The notes under the pieces: generated by a model | Seen by the model: only the letters and a program-made list of their open reading frames with translations | Told to the model about the DNA's origin: nothing | Databases searched by the model: none | Translations under genes and position numbers: made by a program | Shown: in pieces, positions 19,520-29,043 of the stretch | Position numbering within the stretch: position 1 is the stretch's first letter | Layout of the letters: every line of letters starts with the position of its first letter | NCBI RefSeq assembly: GCF_013283195.1 | Contig: NZ_JABEKT010000005.1 | Span: 298,684 to 362,683 of the forward strand | From: Ensifer adhaerens | GTDB taxonomy: Bacteria > Pseudomonadota > Alphaproteobacteria > Rhizobiales > Rhizobiaceae | Length of the DNA stretch: 64,000 bases | Direction: 5' to 3'

Positions 19520-21829
19520 TCAGGCGATACGCTTGCTCGTCGGCGCGGCGACCGGTTTCTGGACACCATTCGTGCAGAATGCCTCGATGGCGGAGGCGGG
19601 CATGGGTGCTGCGAACAGAAAACCCTGTATCAGATCGGCGCATTGGTAGTCGTTTATCAGCTGCAGCTGATCCGCCGTCTCGACGCCTTCGACGACGATC
19701 TTCAGGCCCAGAGCACGACCAAGGTTGGCCGTGCCGCGCAGAAGCTTGAAGCGGCGCGAATCCTCACGAATGTTGCGCACGAACGACCGATCGATCTTGA
19801 TGATGTTGACCGGCAGCACGTCGAGATAGCTGAGGCTGGAGTAGCCGGTGCCGAAATCGTCGATGGCGATGGTTATGCCGCTGTCGCGCAGCTCGCCGAG
19901 AATGGCCTGCACTTTCGCCGGCTCATCCATCAGGCAGCTTTCCGTGACCTCAAGATGCAGACGCGAGGCATCGAGGCCGGTCGCCTGAAGCGCGTCTGCC
20001 ACCACGGTGACGATGTCATTGCTGCGCAGATCGAGCACGGAAAGGTTGACCGAAACGGAAACGTGGCTCGGCCAGCTCATGCAGTCTCGGCAAGCCTGCT
20101 CCAGCGCAAAGCGCGTGATCTCCGTGACGAGGCCCAGCTCCTCGGCAAGCTGGATGAAGACGTTCGGCGGCACGGGCCCGCGCTCGGGATGTGTCCAGCG
20201 CGCCAAAGCCTCGCAGCATTCGAGGCGTGCGCCGTTCGGCGTGAACATCGGCTGGTAGGAAAGTGTCAACGCACCGGCATTGATGGCGTCGCGCAGATCG
20301 CTCTTCAGCTTCTGCCGGTCGAGATAACGCGCATCCATCTCGTCTTCGAATACGGTGCAACCACCCTTGTTGCGCGCCTTGGCTTCCGACAGCGCCAGGT
20401 CGGCCTTGATCTGCAGCTCTTCCAGCCGAAAGGCACTACTCGGCACCAGAACGACGCCGGCGCTCATCGTCATGTTGAAGGTGAAGCCACCAGCCAGATA
20501 GGCGCCGCGCAATCCGGCATGGACCGCCCGCATTTCATCTTCGAGATCCGGCGAATGCATCCTGTTGGGGAAGAAGACAACGAACTCGTCGCCCATCAGT
20601 CGGGCGGCGATCGCCGTATTGCCAACCAATGTCTTCAACCGCGCGGCAATCGCCTGCAGCAACCGGTCGCCGACGATGTGGCCGCGCATATCGTTGACAT
20701 GCTTGAACTCGGCGACGTCAAGCACCATCAGGCCGACGTCGACGTCGCCCTTTCCTTCGAGCGCCACGGCGCTGTGGGCAAGTTCGGCAAAGTAGTCGCG
20801 GCTCGGCAGACCGGTCAGCGTGTCGAAGCGAACCATCTGAAGGATCTGCCTGTCGGCCTGCACGCGCGCGGTCACATCCTCGAAAATCAGCACGACCTCG
20901 CCGTTTTCGTGCCGGCCTGCCGAAAACTCGAGAAACAGGTCATTGGTGACCGGCACCAAGACCTGGGTCTTCTTGCCCTTGATCAGCAGGTCGAGCTGCC
21001 GCGAGATCGCGCGCGTCTCTTCGACGCTGAGCGACATGCGGCGCACACCGCGACGCACCACGTCGTCCAGCAACCGATCCCTGAGGTCTGCCTTGTCGCC
21101 GAGCATCAGCAACGCACAGGCACGTTCGTTGGCAACGACGATCCGGTTGTCGCGGTCGAGCATCAGCAGCCCGTGCGTCATGTTGTTGAGCGCGGCATCG
21201 AACTGGCCGGCAATCGTGGCGATCTCGCGGGCGGCCAGCACGTTTTCGTAGAGAAACGCACGCACGTTGTTGGCCATCATCCAGGTCGAGAAGATGAAGG
21301 GCAGGATCAGAACCGCGAGGATCATCATGAAGGGATCCTGCAGCGTGATCAGCCCGATCACGATCGGCAGGCAGGCGGACGAGGACAGAAGCAGCACCGC
21401 GCGTTCGGAACCGTAGTTTCGCCCGACGAGCGAGATCATCGAGGCGAGCGTGACCGAGATGCAGGCGAGCTCCGAGAAGGAATCCTGGCTGACGGCAATC
21501 GCGTAGCCGCAGGCAATGCCGCAGGTGAGCGTCACGCCGACACCGCCGAGAATGTAGCGGTTCTCCCATTTCCGAACCGTCGCCCGGTCGGCGTTGGAGA
21601 AATCCTGCCGATCGAAGCGCGCCATGTCGAGGTTGCGCAAGACCCAGAGCACGACGATGGCTGCAGTGCAGACGAGATAGAGCGGATCGGAGGTCTTGAG
21701 ATAGACGAGCGCGAAAGTCACGACATGCGACAGCATGCCGATCAACAGAGTCCTGCGATGTTCGTAGAGCGAGCTCACAGACGATAGATAGACATCCGTC
21801 GGTAGAGCGCCCCGTTCATTGCGCGTCAT
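19520..21829 (-). CDS. Membrane GGDEF-EAL c-di-GMP protein
   Basis: 769 residues: about six membrane segments (residues 30-190), a PAS-like sensor region (about 205-320), a GGDEF domain (about 335-490) and a C-terminal EAL domain (about 510-750). The GGDEF signature reads R-L-M-G-D-E-F with Met412 in place of the first Gly, so cyclase activity is uncertain. The EAL motif is intact at 540-542, and DDFGTGYSSLSYL and the KIDRSF loop are present, so phosphodiesterase activity is likely. It controls c-di-GMP levels, usually motility or exopolysaccharide in rhizobia. It is divergent from the next gene. Confidence 0.93.
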   Translation of the reverse strand: MTRNERGALPTDVYLSSVSSLYEHRRTLLIGMLSHVVTFALVYLKTSDPLYLVCTAAIVVLWVLRNLDMARFDRQDFSNADRATVRKWENRYILGGVGVTLTCGIACGYAIAVSQDSFSELACISVTLASMISLVGRNYGSERAVLLLSSSACLPIVIGLITLQDPFMMILAVLILPFIFSTWMMANNVRAFLYENVLAAREIATIAGQFDAALNNMTHGLLMLDRDNRIVVANERACALLMLGDKADLRDRLLDDVVRRGVRRMSLSVEETRAISRQLDLLIKGKKTQVLVPVTNDLFLEFSAGRHENGEVVLIFEDVTARVQADRQILQMVRFDTLTGLPSRDYFAELAHSAVALEGKGDVDVGLMVLDVAEFKHVNDMRGHIVGDRLLQAIAARLKTLVGNTAIAARLMGDEFVVFFPNRMHSPDLEDEMRAVHAGLRGAYLAGGFTFNMTMSAGVVLVPSSAFRLEELQIKADLALSEAKARNKGGCTVFEDEMDARYLDRQKLKSDLRDAINAGALTLSYQPMFTPNGARLECCEALARWTHPERGPVPPNVFIQLAEELGLVTEITRFALEQACRDCMSWPSHVSVSVNLSVLDLRSNDIVTVVADALQATGLDASRLHLEVTESCLMDEPAKVQAILGELRDSGITIAIDDFGTGYSSLSYLDVLPVNIIKIDRSFVRNIREDSRRFKLLRGTANLGRALGLKIVVEGVETADQLQLINDYQCADLIQGFLFAAPMPASAIEAFCTNGVQKPVAAPTSKRIA

Positions 21830-22245
21830 GAACCCATAGCTCCGGTTTTCCGGATTTTTAGAGACGATGGTTTAACGAAAGATTTCGTGAAGACACCGGC
21901 TCGGCGCCTTGTATTGCAACATTTTAACAGCGCCCAGCGAGAGTTTTTCCAGAACTCAACCTAGTATTGCGAAAACCAACAAATGATAGATGAGTCCACA
22001 ACCATGCATAGACAAAACCGCGTTATACTTTCTGACATTGTATTTAAGGCAATTCTGCTTGGCAAACATCATATCCACCGATTCACTCCGGATGTGGTTA
22101 CCCAAAGCTGAAGAAAAGATATCGATTCCTGCTGGCTGACCGCGGGCCAGGCACCGGCTCACGTCACCACCAGATCATGCACCTTCCCAGTTGACTTTCG
22201 GCCATATCTGGCGGCAAGGCTTTGATTAGCGAGATACGGAGCCTG
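21830..22245. other. Divergent intergenic region
   Basis: 416 bp between the GGDEF-EAL start and the glutamine-amidotransferase start. It is AT-richer than average at 21870-22080. A 68-codon minus-strand ORF (21956-22162) is present but shows no family features. I see no clear operator here. Confidence 0.5.
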
Positions 22246-23007
22246 ATGATGTCGAAACCTGTCGTTGCCATCCCCTGCGATTTCCGCGAATTCGACGGCA
22301 ATGTCTGGCATGTCGTTGCCAATCAATATGTGCGCGCCGCCGTTGAAGGCGCCGGCGTCATGCCCTTCCTCATTCCGGCGCTCGAGACCGGCAACGATAT
22401 CGACGGGATCCTCGATCGTGTCGACGGCGTCCTGGCAAGCGGCGCCCGCTCCAACGTTCATCCCTCGCTCTATGGCCGCGAGGCAAAGGACACCGACGGC
22501 CCCTTCGATCCCGGCCGCGATGCCACGAGCCTGCCCTTGATCCGTCGCGCGCTCGAGCGCGGCGTACCGCTGTTTGCCATCTGCCGCGGCATCCAGGAGC
22601 TCAACGTCGCGCTTGGCGGCACGCTTGCAACGGAAATCCAGGAGCAGCCCGGTGTTTGGGACCACCGCAAGCCCGACGTCTCCGAGCTGGATGTCGCCTA
22701 CGGCATCCGCCAGGACGTGGTCGTCAAGGAAGGCAGCTGTCTTGCGCCCGTGCTGGGTGCCGGCCGCGTGCGCGTCAATTCCCTGCATCGCCAGGCCATC
22801 GGCGCCACGGCGCCGCGTCTGGCCGTCGAGGCCGTTGCCGATGACGGCACGATCGAGGCGGTCTCGGTGATTGGCGCCAAGGCCTTCGCCGTCGGGGTAC
22901 AATGGCACCCGGAATACTGGGTGCGCACGGACGCGCCGTCGGCGAGCCTGTTCAGAGCTTTCGGCGATGCGGTACGCGCCTATGCCGCAAGACGCATGGC
23001 GGCCTGA
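22246..23007 (+). CDS. Gamma-glutamyl-gamma-aminobutyrate hydrolase family (class I glutamine amidotransferase-like)
   Basis: 253 residues. It contains FAICRGIQELNVALGG with the nucleophile Cys of the GATase fold at about residue 113, and AVGVQWHPEYW with the catalytic His and Glu at about residues 218-223, the PuuD/peptidase C26 pattern. Such enzymes remove glutamate from gamma-glutamyl-GABA in putrescine degradation. Start by ATG at 22246 or 22249, with GGAG seven bases before the second. No other Puu genes are adjacent, so substrate is inference. Confidence 0.85.
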   Translation: MMSKPVVAIPCDFREFDGNVWHVVANQYVRAAVEGAGVMPFLIPALETGNDIDGILDRVDGVLASGARSNVHPSLYGREAKDTDGPFDPGRDATSLPLIRRALERGVPLFAICRGIQELNVALGGTLATEIQEQPGVWDHRKPDVSELDVAYGIRQDVVVKEGSCLAPVLGAGRVRVNSLHRQAIGATAPRLAVEAVADDGTIEAVSVIGAKAFAVGVQWHPEYWVRTDAPSASLFRAFGDAVRAYAARRMAA

Positions 23008-23033
23008 CGGCACGCGAAAGCACGCTCAACGGC

Positions 23034-24002
23034 CTAACGGGCACGTCGCTCGAAAGGCGTTTCCGGCACCGGCGTCAATGGCTTTCCGGTCGAAAACCAG
23101 GCCTTGAGGTTGTCGACCACCAGATCCGCCATGGCGTTGCGGGTGACGACCGAAGCCGATGCCACATGCGGCAACAGCGAAACATTCGGCAGCGCCAGCA
23201 GCGCATCCGGCACATGCGGTTCGTTGTCGAAAACGTCTAGCCCCGCCCCGGCGATCACACCTTTCTCTAGAGCTTCGATCAGCGCTGCCTCGTCCACGGT
23301 CGAGCCGCGCCCGACATTGATCAGAACACCATTCTTTCCGAGGGCCGAAAGCACTTCGGCATTCACCGTCTTTCGCGTCGCCTCGGTGCCGGGAACGATG
23401 ACGACAAGCGTATCGACGACCTGAGAAAGGCCTACGAGTGTCGGGTGATAGGCGTAGCCAAGGCCCTCGCGCTGTGTGCGCGTATGGTAGGCGACCGTCA
23501 CACCGAAGGCTTCGAGCCGCTTGGCAATCGCAAGTCCGATGCGCCCGAGGCCGTAGAGCCCGACCGTGCGGCCGCGCAGCGACAAGGGCGACAGCGGGAA
23601 TGCACCTTCCCGCACCCAGCGCCCCTGACGCAGCCATTCTTCCGCCTGCGGCAGAAGGCGCAGCGTGTTGATTAGCAGGCCGACAGCGGTGTCGGCGACC
23701 TCTTCGCTGAGCACATCTGGCGTGTTGGTAACGGCAATGCCCTTGGCGGCAGCGTGTTTTACGTCGACCCCGTCATAACCGACGCCGAAATTGGCGACGA
23801 TTTCGAGCCCGGGCAGCGCATCCATCAGGCCGGCAGGAACGCGCCCGGAAACGGCGATGCCCTTGATATCGGCCAGCTCGGCCGTGACGAGACCGGCATC
23901 CGGACGCTCCAGCCGCACGACGTCAAACATCTCGGGCAGCCGCTGCAGCACCCGCTCGTTGATTTTTCCGGGCACGAGGATGCGGGGAAGGCTCGCGGAC
24001 AT
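23034..24002 (-). CDS. D-2-hydroxyacid dehydrogenase
   Basis: 322-residue NAD(P)-dependent dehydrogenase of the GhrB/hydroxypyruvate reductase type. The cofactor loop VGLYGLGRIGLAIAKRLEAFG is near residue 150. The Arg of the substrate site is in INVGRGSTVDE, and the catalytic His is in LLPHVASAS near residue 285. The ATG at 24002 gives MSASLPRILVPGK; an upstream extension has no similarity. It is 26 bases downstream of a LacI regulator gene on the same strand, suggesting co-transcription. Confidence 0.88.
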   Translation of the reverse strand: MSASLPRILVPGKINERVLQRLPEMFDVVRLERPDAGLVTAELADIKGIAVSGRVPAGLMDALPGLEIVANFGVGYDGVDVKHAAAKGIAVTNTPDVLSEEVADTAVGLLINTLRLLPQAEEWLRQGRWVREGAFPLSPLSLRGRTVGLYGLGRIGLAIAKRLEAFGVTVAYHTRTQREGLGYAYHPTLVGLSQVVDTLVVIVPGTEATRKTVNAEVLSALGKNGVLINVGRGSTVDEAALIEALEKGVIAGAGLDVFDNEPHVPDALLALPNVSLLPHVASASVVTRNAMADLVVDNLKAWFSTGKPLTPVPETPFERRAR

Positions 24003-24028
24003 GGGCACTCCTGGTCTTTGGGATTTCT

Positions 24029-25051
24029 TCAGGCGGGGACGCGCAACGGGCCGGTCGACTGGCGGATACGCATTTCCGGCTTGATCAGGTGGATGCCGTC
24101 CGGCTCGTGGCTGCCGGACAACTTGTCGAGAAGGGCGCGGGCCGCGCTGCGGCCGACATCGGCCTGGCCGTTCCACACGGTTGTCAGCGCCGGCGTTGCG
24201 ATCGACGCCTCCTCAAGATCGTCATAGCCGGTGACGGAGATATCGACGCCGGGAACAAGCCCCGCACGCGCGATGCCGTTCATCATGCCGATCGCCACCA
24301 GATCGTTCCAGCAAACGACCGCGGTCGGCTTCTGCGGTAGCGACAGGAGATGCACGGCCGCTTCGAAGCCGCCCTGCTTGGAGCGGGGCCCGGGAATGCG
24401 CAGCTCCGGATCAACCTCGATATTGGCTTTGCGCAGCGCATTGACGTAGCCCTGATAGCGGTCGCGACCGGTCGAGGTCTGGTCGGTGCCGCCGACCATG
24501 GCGATGCAGCGGTGCCCAAGGCCGATCAGATGGTTGGTCGCCAGCGAAATGCCATAGGCGTCGTCACCGCGGAAGATCGGAACATCCAGCCCCTCGATCG
24601 AGCGGGCGATCAGGATCGCCGGCATGCCATTGTCCTCGGCAAGCTGGATATCCTCCGGCGGGGTGCCGATGGCCGGCGACATGATGACGCCGTCGCCGCC
24701 GAGCTGCAGCAGCGTCTCGATGAAATCGCGCTGCTTGTCGACGGAGTCGTAATGGTTGGAAAGGATGAAGGTCTGCTTGTCGCGGTCGAGCTCCGCTTCG
24801 ATCGCCTTCAGGATCTCCCCGTAGAACGGGTTCATGATGTCGTGCACCACCACGCCGATAATGCCGGAGCGCGAGGTCCTGAGGCTGGCGGCGCGGCGGT
24901 TGTAGATATAGCCGAGCGCGCGGGCCTGCTCCTTGATCTTGTCGCGTGTGAGGGTCGCCACCAGGGGACTGTCACGCAATGCCAGAGATACCGTTGCCGT
25001 CGAAAGACCGAGTGTTTCCGCGATCGTCGAAAGCTTGACCTTTTGCGCCAC
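24029..25051 (-). CDS. LacI-family transcriptional regulator
   Basis: 340 residues: an N-terminal helix-turn-helix (VKLSTIAETLGLSTATVSLALRDSPLVA reads as two helices, residues 5-32), the linker with RRAASLRTSRSG, then a periplasmic-binding-protein-like effector domain. It is the first gene before the hydroxyacid dehydrogenase. A 17-bp perfect palindrome 48 bases upstream of the ATG is the likely autoregulatory operator. Effector not predictable. Confidence 0.9.
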   Translation of the reverse strand: MAQKVKLSTIAETLGLSTATVSLALRDSPLVATLTRDKIKEQARALGYIYNRRAASLRTSRSGIIGVVVHDIMNPFYGEILKAIEAELDRDKQTFILSNHYDSVDKQRDFIETLLQLGGDGVIMSPAIGTPPEDIQLAEDNGMPAILIARSIEGLDVPIFRGDDAYGISLATNHLIGLGHRCIAMVGGTDQTSTGRDRYQGYVNALRKANIEVDPELRIPGPRSKQGGFEAAVHLLSLPQKPTAVVCWNDLVAIGMMNGIARAGLVPGVDISVTGYDDLEEASIATPALTTVWNGQADVGRSAARALLDKLSGSHEPDGIHLIKPEMRIRQSTGPLRVPA

Positions 25052-25098
25052 GATGCCCCCTGCTTAAGCCTAGTTGCCTACCCTCAAATTTAAATCCT

Positions 25099-25115
25099 AT
25101 TTAAACTGTTTAAAT
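25099..25115. promoter_or_regulatory. 17-bp palindrome, likely LacI-family operator
   Basis: ATTTAAAC T GTTTAAAT is a perfect inverted repeat. A second AT-rich palindrome ATTTAAAT lies at 25088-25095. The pair is between the start of the LacI-family gene and the MarR gene end and fits an operator. Confidence 0.55.
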
Positions 25116-25144
25116 CGCCGCCGCAATACGCCGTGAAACGAGGC

Positions 25145-25642
25145 TCAGTCGGCGGCCCGCGCGGCCTGCAGATTGCTGTCGACGGCCCGCAAAAGCTTCA
25201 TCAACGTGCGCACCTGCTTGTCTGTCAGCCCCCGTGTCGCGAGGTTTTCGGAATGCTGGCCGGCCTCGGCAATCGTCTGCAGCCGGTTGCGCCCGGGCTC
25301 GGTGAGGTAGACCTTGGTCAGCCGTGCGTCGTCGTCGTCAGCCCGGCGCTCGAGAAAGCCCTGTGCCTCCATGCGGCCGATGGTGCGCGTCATCGTCGGC
25401 GCCTTGACGCCGAGCTTGGCCGCAAGCCCGCCTGCCGTCAGCCCGTCCGTTTCGGCAAGCGCCAGCATGACACCGTCCTGGCCGGCATAAAGGCCGCTTT
25501 CGAGCAGGTTGCGCGACAGGACGGTACGCATGGAACGTGCCGCCTGGACAAGGATCGAGGCGAGATCATGCGGTTCGGCGAGAAGCTCGTCCTTCTTCTT
25601 GCCGTTCTTGCTCTTCTTTTCGGCCTTGTTCTTCTTGCCCAT
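25145..25642 (-). CDS. MarR-family transcriptional regulator
   Basis: 165 residues. A very basic N-terminus (MGKKNKAEKKSKNGKKK) precedes the MarR winged helix; the wing region ERRADDDDARLTKVYLTEPGRN carries the DxRxxxV-type signature. The ATG at 25642 has GAGGTCC upstream. It is divergent from the creatininase-family gene, which is a plausible target. Ligand is unknown. Confidence 0.88.
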   Translation of the reverse strand: MGKKNKAEKKSKNGKKKDELLAEPHDLASILVQAARSMRTVLSRNLLESGLYAGQDGVMLALAETDGLTAGGLAAKLGVKAPTMTRTIGRMEAQGFLERRADDDDARLTKVYLTEPGRNRLQTIAEAGQHSENLATRGLTDKQVRTLMKLLRAVDSNLQAARAAD

Positions 25643-25755
25643 TGGACCTCCTGCCGAATCCCGTCTCTGACATTTATAGCAATACAGCTTGCGATTACGA
25701 ACTGTATGACTCAAATAACATTTCTACGACAATTGACGTGAAGGATCGAAGAGAA

Positions 25756-26547
25756 ATGTCGATGCCCAAGGCCCGATGGCAGGACAACTCGACCGCTCTT
25801 CCGCAACGGGCTCGCCGCGACTGGATCGCCGTTCTGCCGCTCGGCGCCCATGAGCAGCATGGCCCGCACCTGCCCTTCGACACGGACACGCTGATTGCCG
25901 ACGGGATCGTCGAACGCTCAATCGCCGCCCTGCCCGATACCCTGCCCGCGACCTTCCTGCCGACAGAACCGGTCGGCTATTCGATCGAGCATATGGATGT
26001 CGCCGGCAGCCGGTCGCTCGGTTACGACGAGGCCGTGCGGCGCTGGCTCGGCATTGCCGAAAACCTGCACACTCTCGGCATCCGCAAGTTCGTGATGCTG
26101 AACGCCCATGGCGGCAATTCGCCCCTGATGACCATCGTTGCGACCGAGGCACGGGTGCGTTTCGACATGCTGGCGGTCGCGACCAGCTGGACCCGCTTCG
26201 GCCAACCCGACGGCTGGATCGCCCCCGAGGACAAGGCCATCGACATTCACGGCGGCGATATCGAGACCTCGGTGATGCTGGCGCTGCACCCGGAAAAAGT
26301 GACGATGGAAAAGGCCCGTGCCTTCCCCTCGCGCCAGAGCGACTACACCGAACGCTTCAGGCATTTGCGCGCCTACGGCCCGCATGCCTTCGGCTGGAAG
26401 ATGTCGGACCTCAACCGCGAGGGCGTCGCCGGCAACGCATCCGCCGCCTCTGCCGCGCGCGGCGAGCAATTGCTGGCCCACGCGGTCAACGGCGTAGTCG
26501 AGCTTTTGACCGATGTCGCCGACTTCGACATGACCGACCTCGCTTGA
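25756..26547 (+). CDS. Creatininase family amidohydrolase
   Basis: 263 residues with the family metal-binding motifs: PLGAHEQHGPHLPFDTD (residues 27-43), LNAHGGN (about 116) and DIHGGDIETS (about 168-177). The binuclear metal site is therefore complete. The family contains creatinine amidohydrolases and enzymes of cofactor peptide cleavage (MftE) and riboflavin pathway ArfB. Which of these applies cannot be said; no pathway partners adjoin. It is divergent from a MarR regulator. ATG 25756 or 25762. Confidence 0.85.
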   Translation: MSMPKARWQDNSTALPQRARRDWIAVLPLGAHEQHGPHLPFDTDTLIADGIVERSIAALPDTLPATFLPTEPVGYSIEHMDVAGSRSLGYDEAVRRWLGIAENLHTLGIRKFVMLNAHGGNSPLMTIVATEARVRFDMLAVATSWTRFGQPDGWIAPEDKAIDIHGGDIETSVMLALHPEKVTMEKARAFPSRQSDYTERFRHLRAYGPHAFGWKMSDLNREGVAGNASAASAARGEQLLAHAVNGVVELLTDVADFDMTDLA

Positions 26548-26602
26548 GCAGAGCGGTCGCCGGCATCGGCAAACACTTTGTTTGTGCTTTTGCGTTATCA
26601 GC

Positions 26603-28045
26603 ATGGACAGCAGCAAACGACGACAGGCGGCGCAAAGCCGAAACCCCATGGCGAAGATCATCGCGCTCGGCGCCTATTTCTATCAGGCCCTGATCGCCTT
26701 CGGCCTGTTGATCATCGTCGCCCATTGGTTGGCGCCGGTCGACTATGCCGCCTATTCGCTCTTCATCTCGCTCAGCCAGTTTGGCGCCATCGCTGCCTTC
26801 GAATGGGTGCGCTATTCCTGCATGCGGTTTTACCCCGGCCAGACGGCGGAAAGCGAAGCGGCTGAGCGGCGAACGATCGTCGCCGAGGCCGCAGCCTGCG
26901 CGCTTTTCTGCCTTGTCGCTGCGGCCGTGTCGCTCGCCTTCGGCGTCACCCCGCTGGTCGCGCTGGTCGGCGGTCTTGTCGCCATTGCCCAAGGCGGCAG
27001 CGACCTGCACCTGACCATGCTGCGCTTCCGCCAGGATTTTCGCGCCTTCTCAGTGCTGCAGGGCTCTCGCGCCACAATCCTGGCTGCCGGAACATTGCTC
27101 GGCGCCGTCATATCGCCAACCTTCCTGTCCACGGTCACGGGCCTGCTTGCCGGCTACGCGCTCTACGCGCTGCTCGCGGCACTGCTGTCGCGCAGGTCCG
27201 GCCGACGGCCGACCACCCCGCTCGACATGGGCCGCGTGAAAAAGCACCTCGTCTATGGCAGCGTTTCGGCGGGCGCCGCCACCGCCTCGATGTTTGCGCC
27301 GCTTGCGCTGAAGGCGATCTTCACCTCGGTCCTGGGCCCAAGCGGTGCAGCCGGTGCGCTGCTCGCACTTGACCTTTTGCAGCGCCCCTTCGTGCTGATC
27401 GTCTCCGCCCTGCAGGCGATCCAGTATCCCGAGATCGTCGCCGCGCACGACAAGGCCGGGGAAACCCCGGCGCTTCGCCACCAGCTCGGGCAATACTATG
27501 CGCTTCTGACGAGTTTCGCGCTGATGATGGCGGCCGGCATCTTTGCTGTGCTCACGCCGGCGACGTGGTTGGTGATCACCCCCGACCTGCAAGCCGGCTT
27601 CCTCGCGACGGCCCCGTTCGTCATCCTGCTTTCGCTCGTTCGCGTCCTGACCCAGATCATGCTGCCGACACCGCTGCACCTGAAGCAGCGCCTGACCGCG
27701 ATCTTCGCACTGGCCGCCCTCGACTGCGCGCTTCTCAATCTGGGCGCCCTTGCCAGCGGCTTTCTGCTGGCGCCGACCGACGCCACCATGATGGCCGGCA
27801 GCGCACTCGGCGCACTCATCGCAGCGTTGATCGGCCTGCGGCTGATGGCGGCCTTGCCCTTCGATTTCATCTGGCCGCCGGTCTTGCTCGGCTCCGCGGG
27901 CCTCGGCGTCACCATTGTCGCCTTCGTCCTGTCGCACCAGTCGGCCTACCTCGCCACCACAGCCGGGATCATCGTCGGCGGAGCCTGCTGCCTGCTGGCG
28001 CTCGATCGGCTACGGATTGGCATGCGCGCTGCAAACGCCGCTTGA
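26603..28045 (+). CDS. Polysaccharide flippase-like membrane protein
   Basis: 480 residues with about 12-14 hydrophobic segments, the Wzx/MATE-like (MOP) pattern of lipopolysaccharide and exopolysaccharide flippases. It includes an early aromatic segment ALGAYFYQALIAFGLLI and a FEWVRYSCMRFYPG loop. It is followed 87 bases later by a family 2 glycosyltransferase on the same strand. A role in export of a polysaccharide is inference from architecture and neighbours. Start could also be the ATG at 26648. Confidence 0.78.
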   Translation: MDSSKRRQAAQSRNPMAKIIALGAYFYQALIAFGLLIIVAHWLAPVDYAAYSLFISLSQFGAIAAFEWVRYSCMRFYPGQTAESEAAERRTIVAEAAACALFCLVAAAVSLAFGVTPLVALVGGLVAIAQGGSDLHLTMLRFRQDFRAFSVLQGSRATILAAGTLLGAVISPTFLSTVTGLLAGYALYALLAALLSRRSGRRPTTPLDMGRVKKHLVYGSVSAGAATASMFAPLALKAIFTSVLGPSGAAGALLALDLLQRPFVLIVSALQAIQYPEIVAAHDKAGETPALRHQLGQYYALLTSFALMMAAGIFAVLTPATWLVITPDLQAGFLATAPFVILLSLVRVLTQIMLPTPLHLKQRLTAIFALAALDCALLNLGALASGFLLAPTDATMMAGSALGALIAALIGLRLMAALPFDFIWPPVLLGSAGLGVTIVAFVLSHQSAYLATTAGIIVGGACCLLALDRLRIGMRAANAA

Positions 28046-28132
28046 ACTCAGGCGTGAAACGACCCGGGCGCGATAAGGAAAACTGAACCTCTTTCGGTTT
28101 AGATCAGAGCAAAGCAAGAGGCGACGAACACC

Positions 28133-29011
28133 ATGAAGATCATTGTCGGAATAGCCACGGCGGGTCGCCGCGAGGTGCTATCCGAAACGCTTCTGCATCT
28201 GACCCGGCAGGGTCGCAGACCGGACGCCATCTTCGTCTGCCCGTCTTCGCGCGAGGACGTAGATGAAACGCTCGCCGCCGCGCTCCCTGTCCCGGTGACG
28301 ATCGTCGCAGGTGAGCGTGGGCTGACCAAACAGCGAAACGCCATTCTGTCGGCGATCGGCGCCGGCGATATGCTCGTCTTTTTTGACGACGACTTTCTGC
28401 CGCATGCAGATTTCCTCGCCAATGCCGAGACGCTTTTCCTCAAGGAACCGGATATCGTCGTTGCGACGGGACTGGTGCTGGCGGATGGCATCCATGGTCC
28501 GGGCATCCCGGTCAAGGAGGGGCTGGAGATCCTCGCTCGCGACCAGGCCGAAAGCGGCCCGGCCACGATCGAGCCCGTCTACAACGCCTATGGTTGCAAC
28601 ATGGTGTTCCGTTTGTCGGCGATAGAGGCGGACGGCACCCGTTTCGACGAGCGGCTGCCGCTCTATGGCTGGCAGGAGGATGTCGACTTCTGCCGCCGTC
28701 TCGCGCGCCACGGCCGCATCGTTCGAAGCGGCAAGTTGCGTGGCGTGCACCTCGGCAACAAGCGCGGTCGGACCTCGGGCCTGCGCTTCGGCTACTCCCA
28801 GGTGGCCAACCCGCTCTACCTCTTCCGAAAGGGGAGTGTCGGCCTGAGATGGACCCTCCATCTCATGGGCAGCAATGTCGCAGCCAACACGATCGGCAGC
28901 CTGAAGCCTCAATCCCTTGTCGACCGGCGGGGTCGGCTCAAGGGAAATCTCATTGCCTTCGCCGATCTCCTGCGCGGCAAGCTCGACCCCTTGCGCATGC
29001 TTGAACTCTGA
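28133..29011 (+). CDS. Family 2 glycosyltransferase
   Basis: 292 residues of GT-A fold. The N-terminal MKIIVGIATAGRRE segment, the metal-binding FFDDDF motif (about residues 83-88) and WQEDVDFCRRL (about 184) acceptor/base region are all present. It is soluble with no clear membrane anchor. It probably acts in exopolysaccharide or lipopolysaccharide assembly together with the flippase upstream. Sugar donor is unknown. Confidence 0.87.
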   Translation: MKIIVGIATAGRREVLSETLLHLTRQGRRPDAIFVCPSSREDVDETLAAALPVPVTIVAGERGLTKQRNAILSAIGAGDMLVFFDDDFLPHADFLANAETLFLKEPDIVVATGLVLADGIHGPGIPVKEGLEILARDQAESGPATIEPVYNAYGCNMVFRLSAIEADGTRFDERLPLYGWQEDVDFCRRLARHGRIVRSGKLRGVHLGNKRGRTSGLRFGYSQVANPLYLFRKGSVGLRWTLHLMGSNVAANTIGSLKPQSLVDRRGRLKGNLIAFADLLRGKLDPLRMLEL

Positions 29012-29043
29012 TTGCGCGTTCTATCTCCCGCCAGGCAAGCGGG

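Noticed and set aside
19643-21787. 714-codon open frame opposite the GGDEF-EAL gene
   Set aside because: Antisense of a clearly coding gene; translation lacks any domain and is Arg/His/Gln-rich.
21956-22162. 68-codon minus-strand ORF in the divergent gap
   Set aside because: No ribosome-binding site, no motif, and unlike any family.
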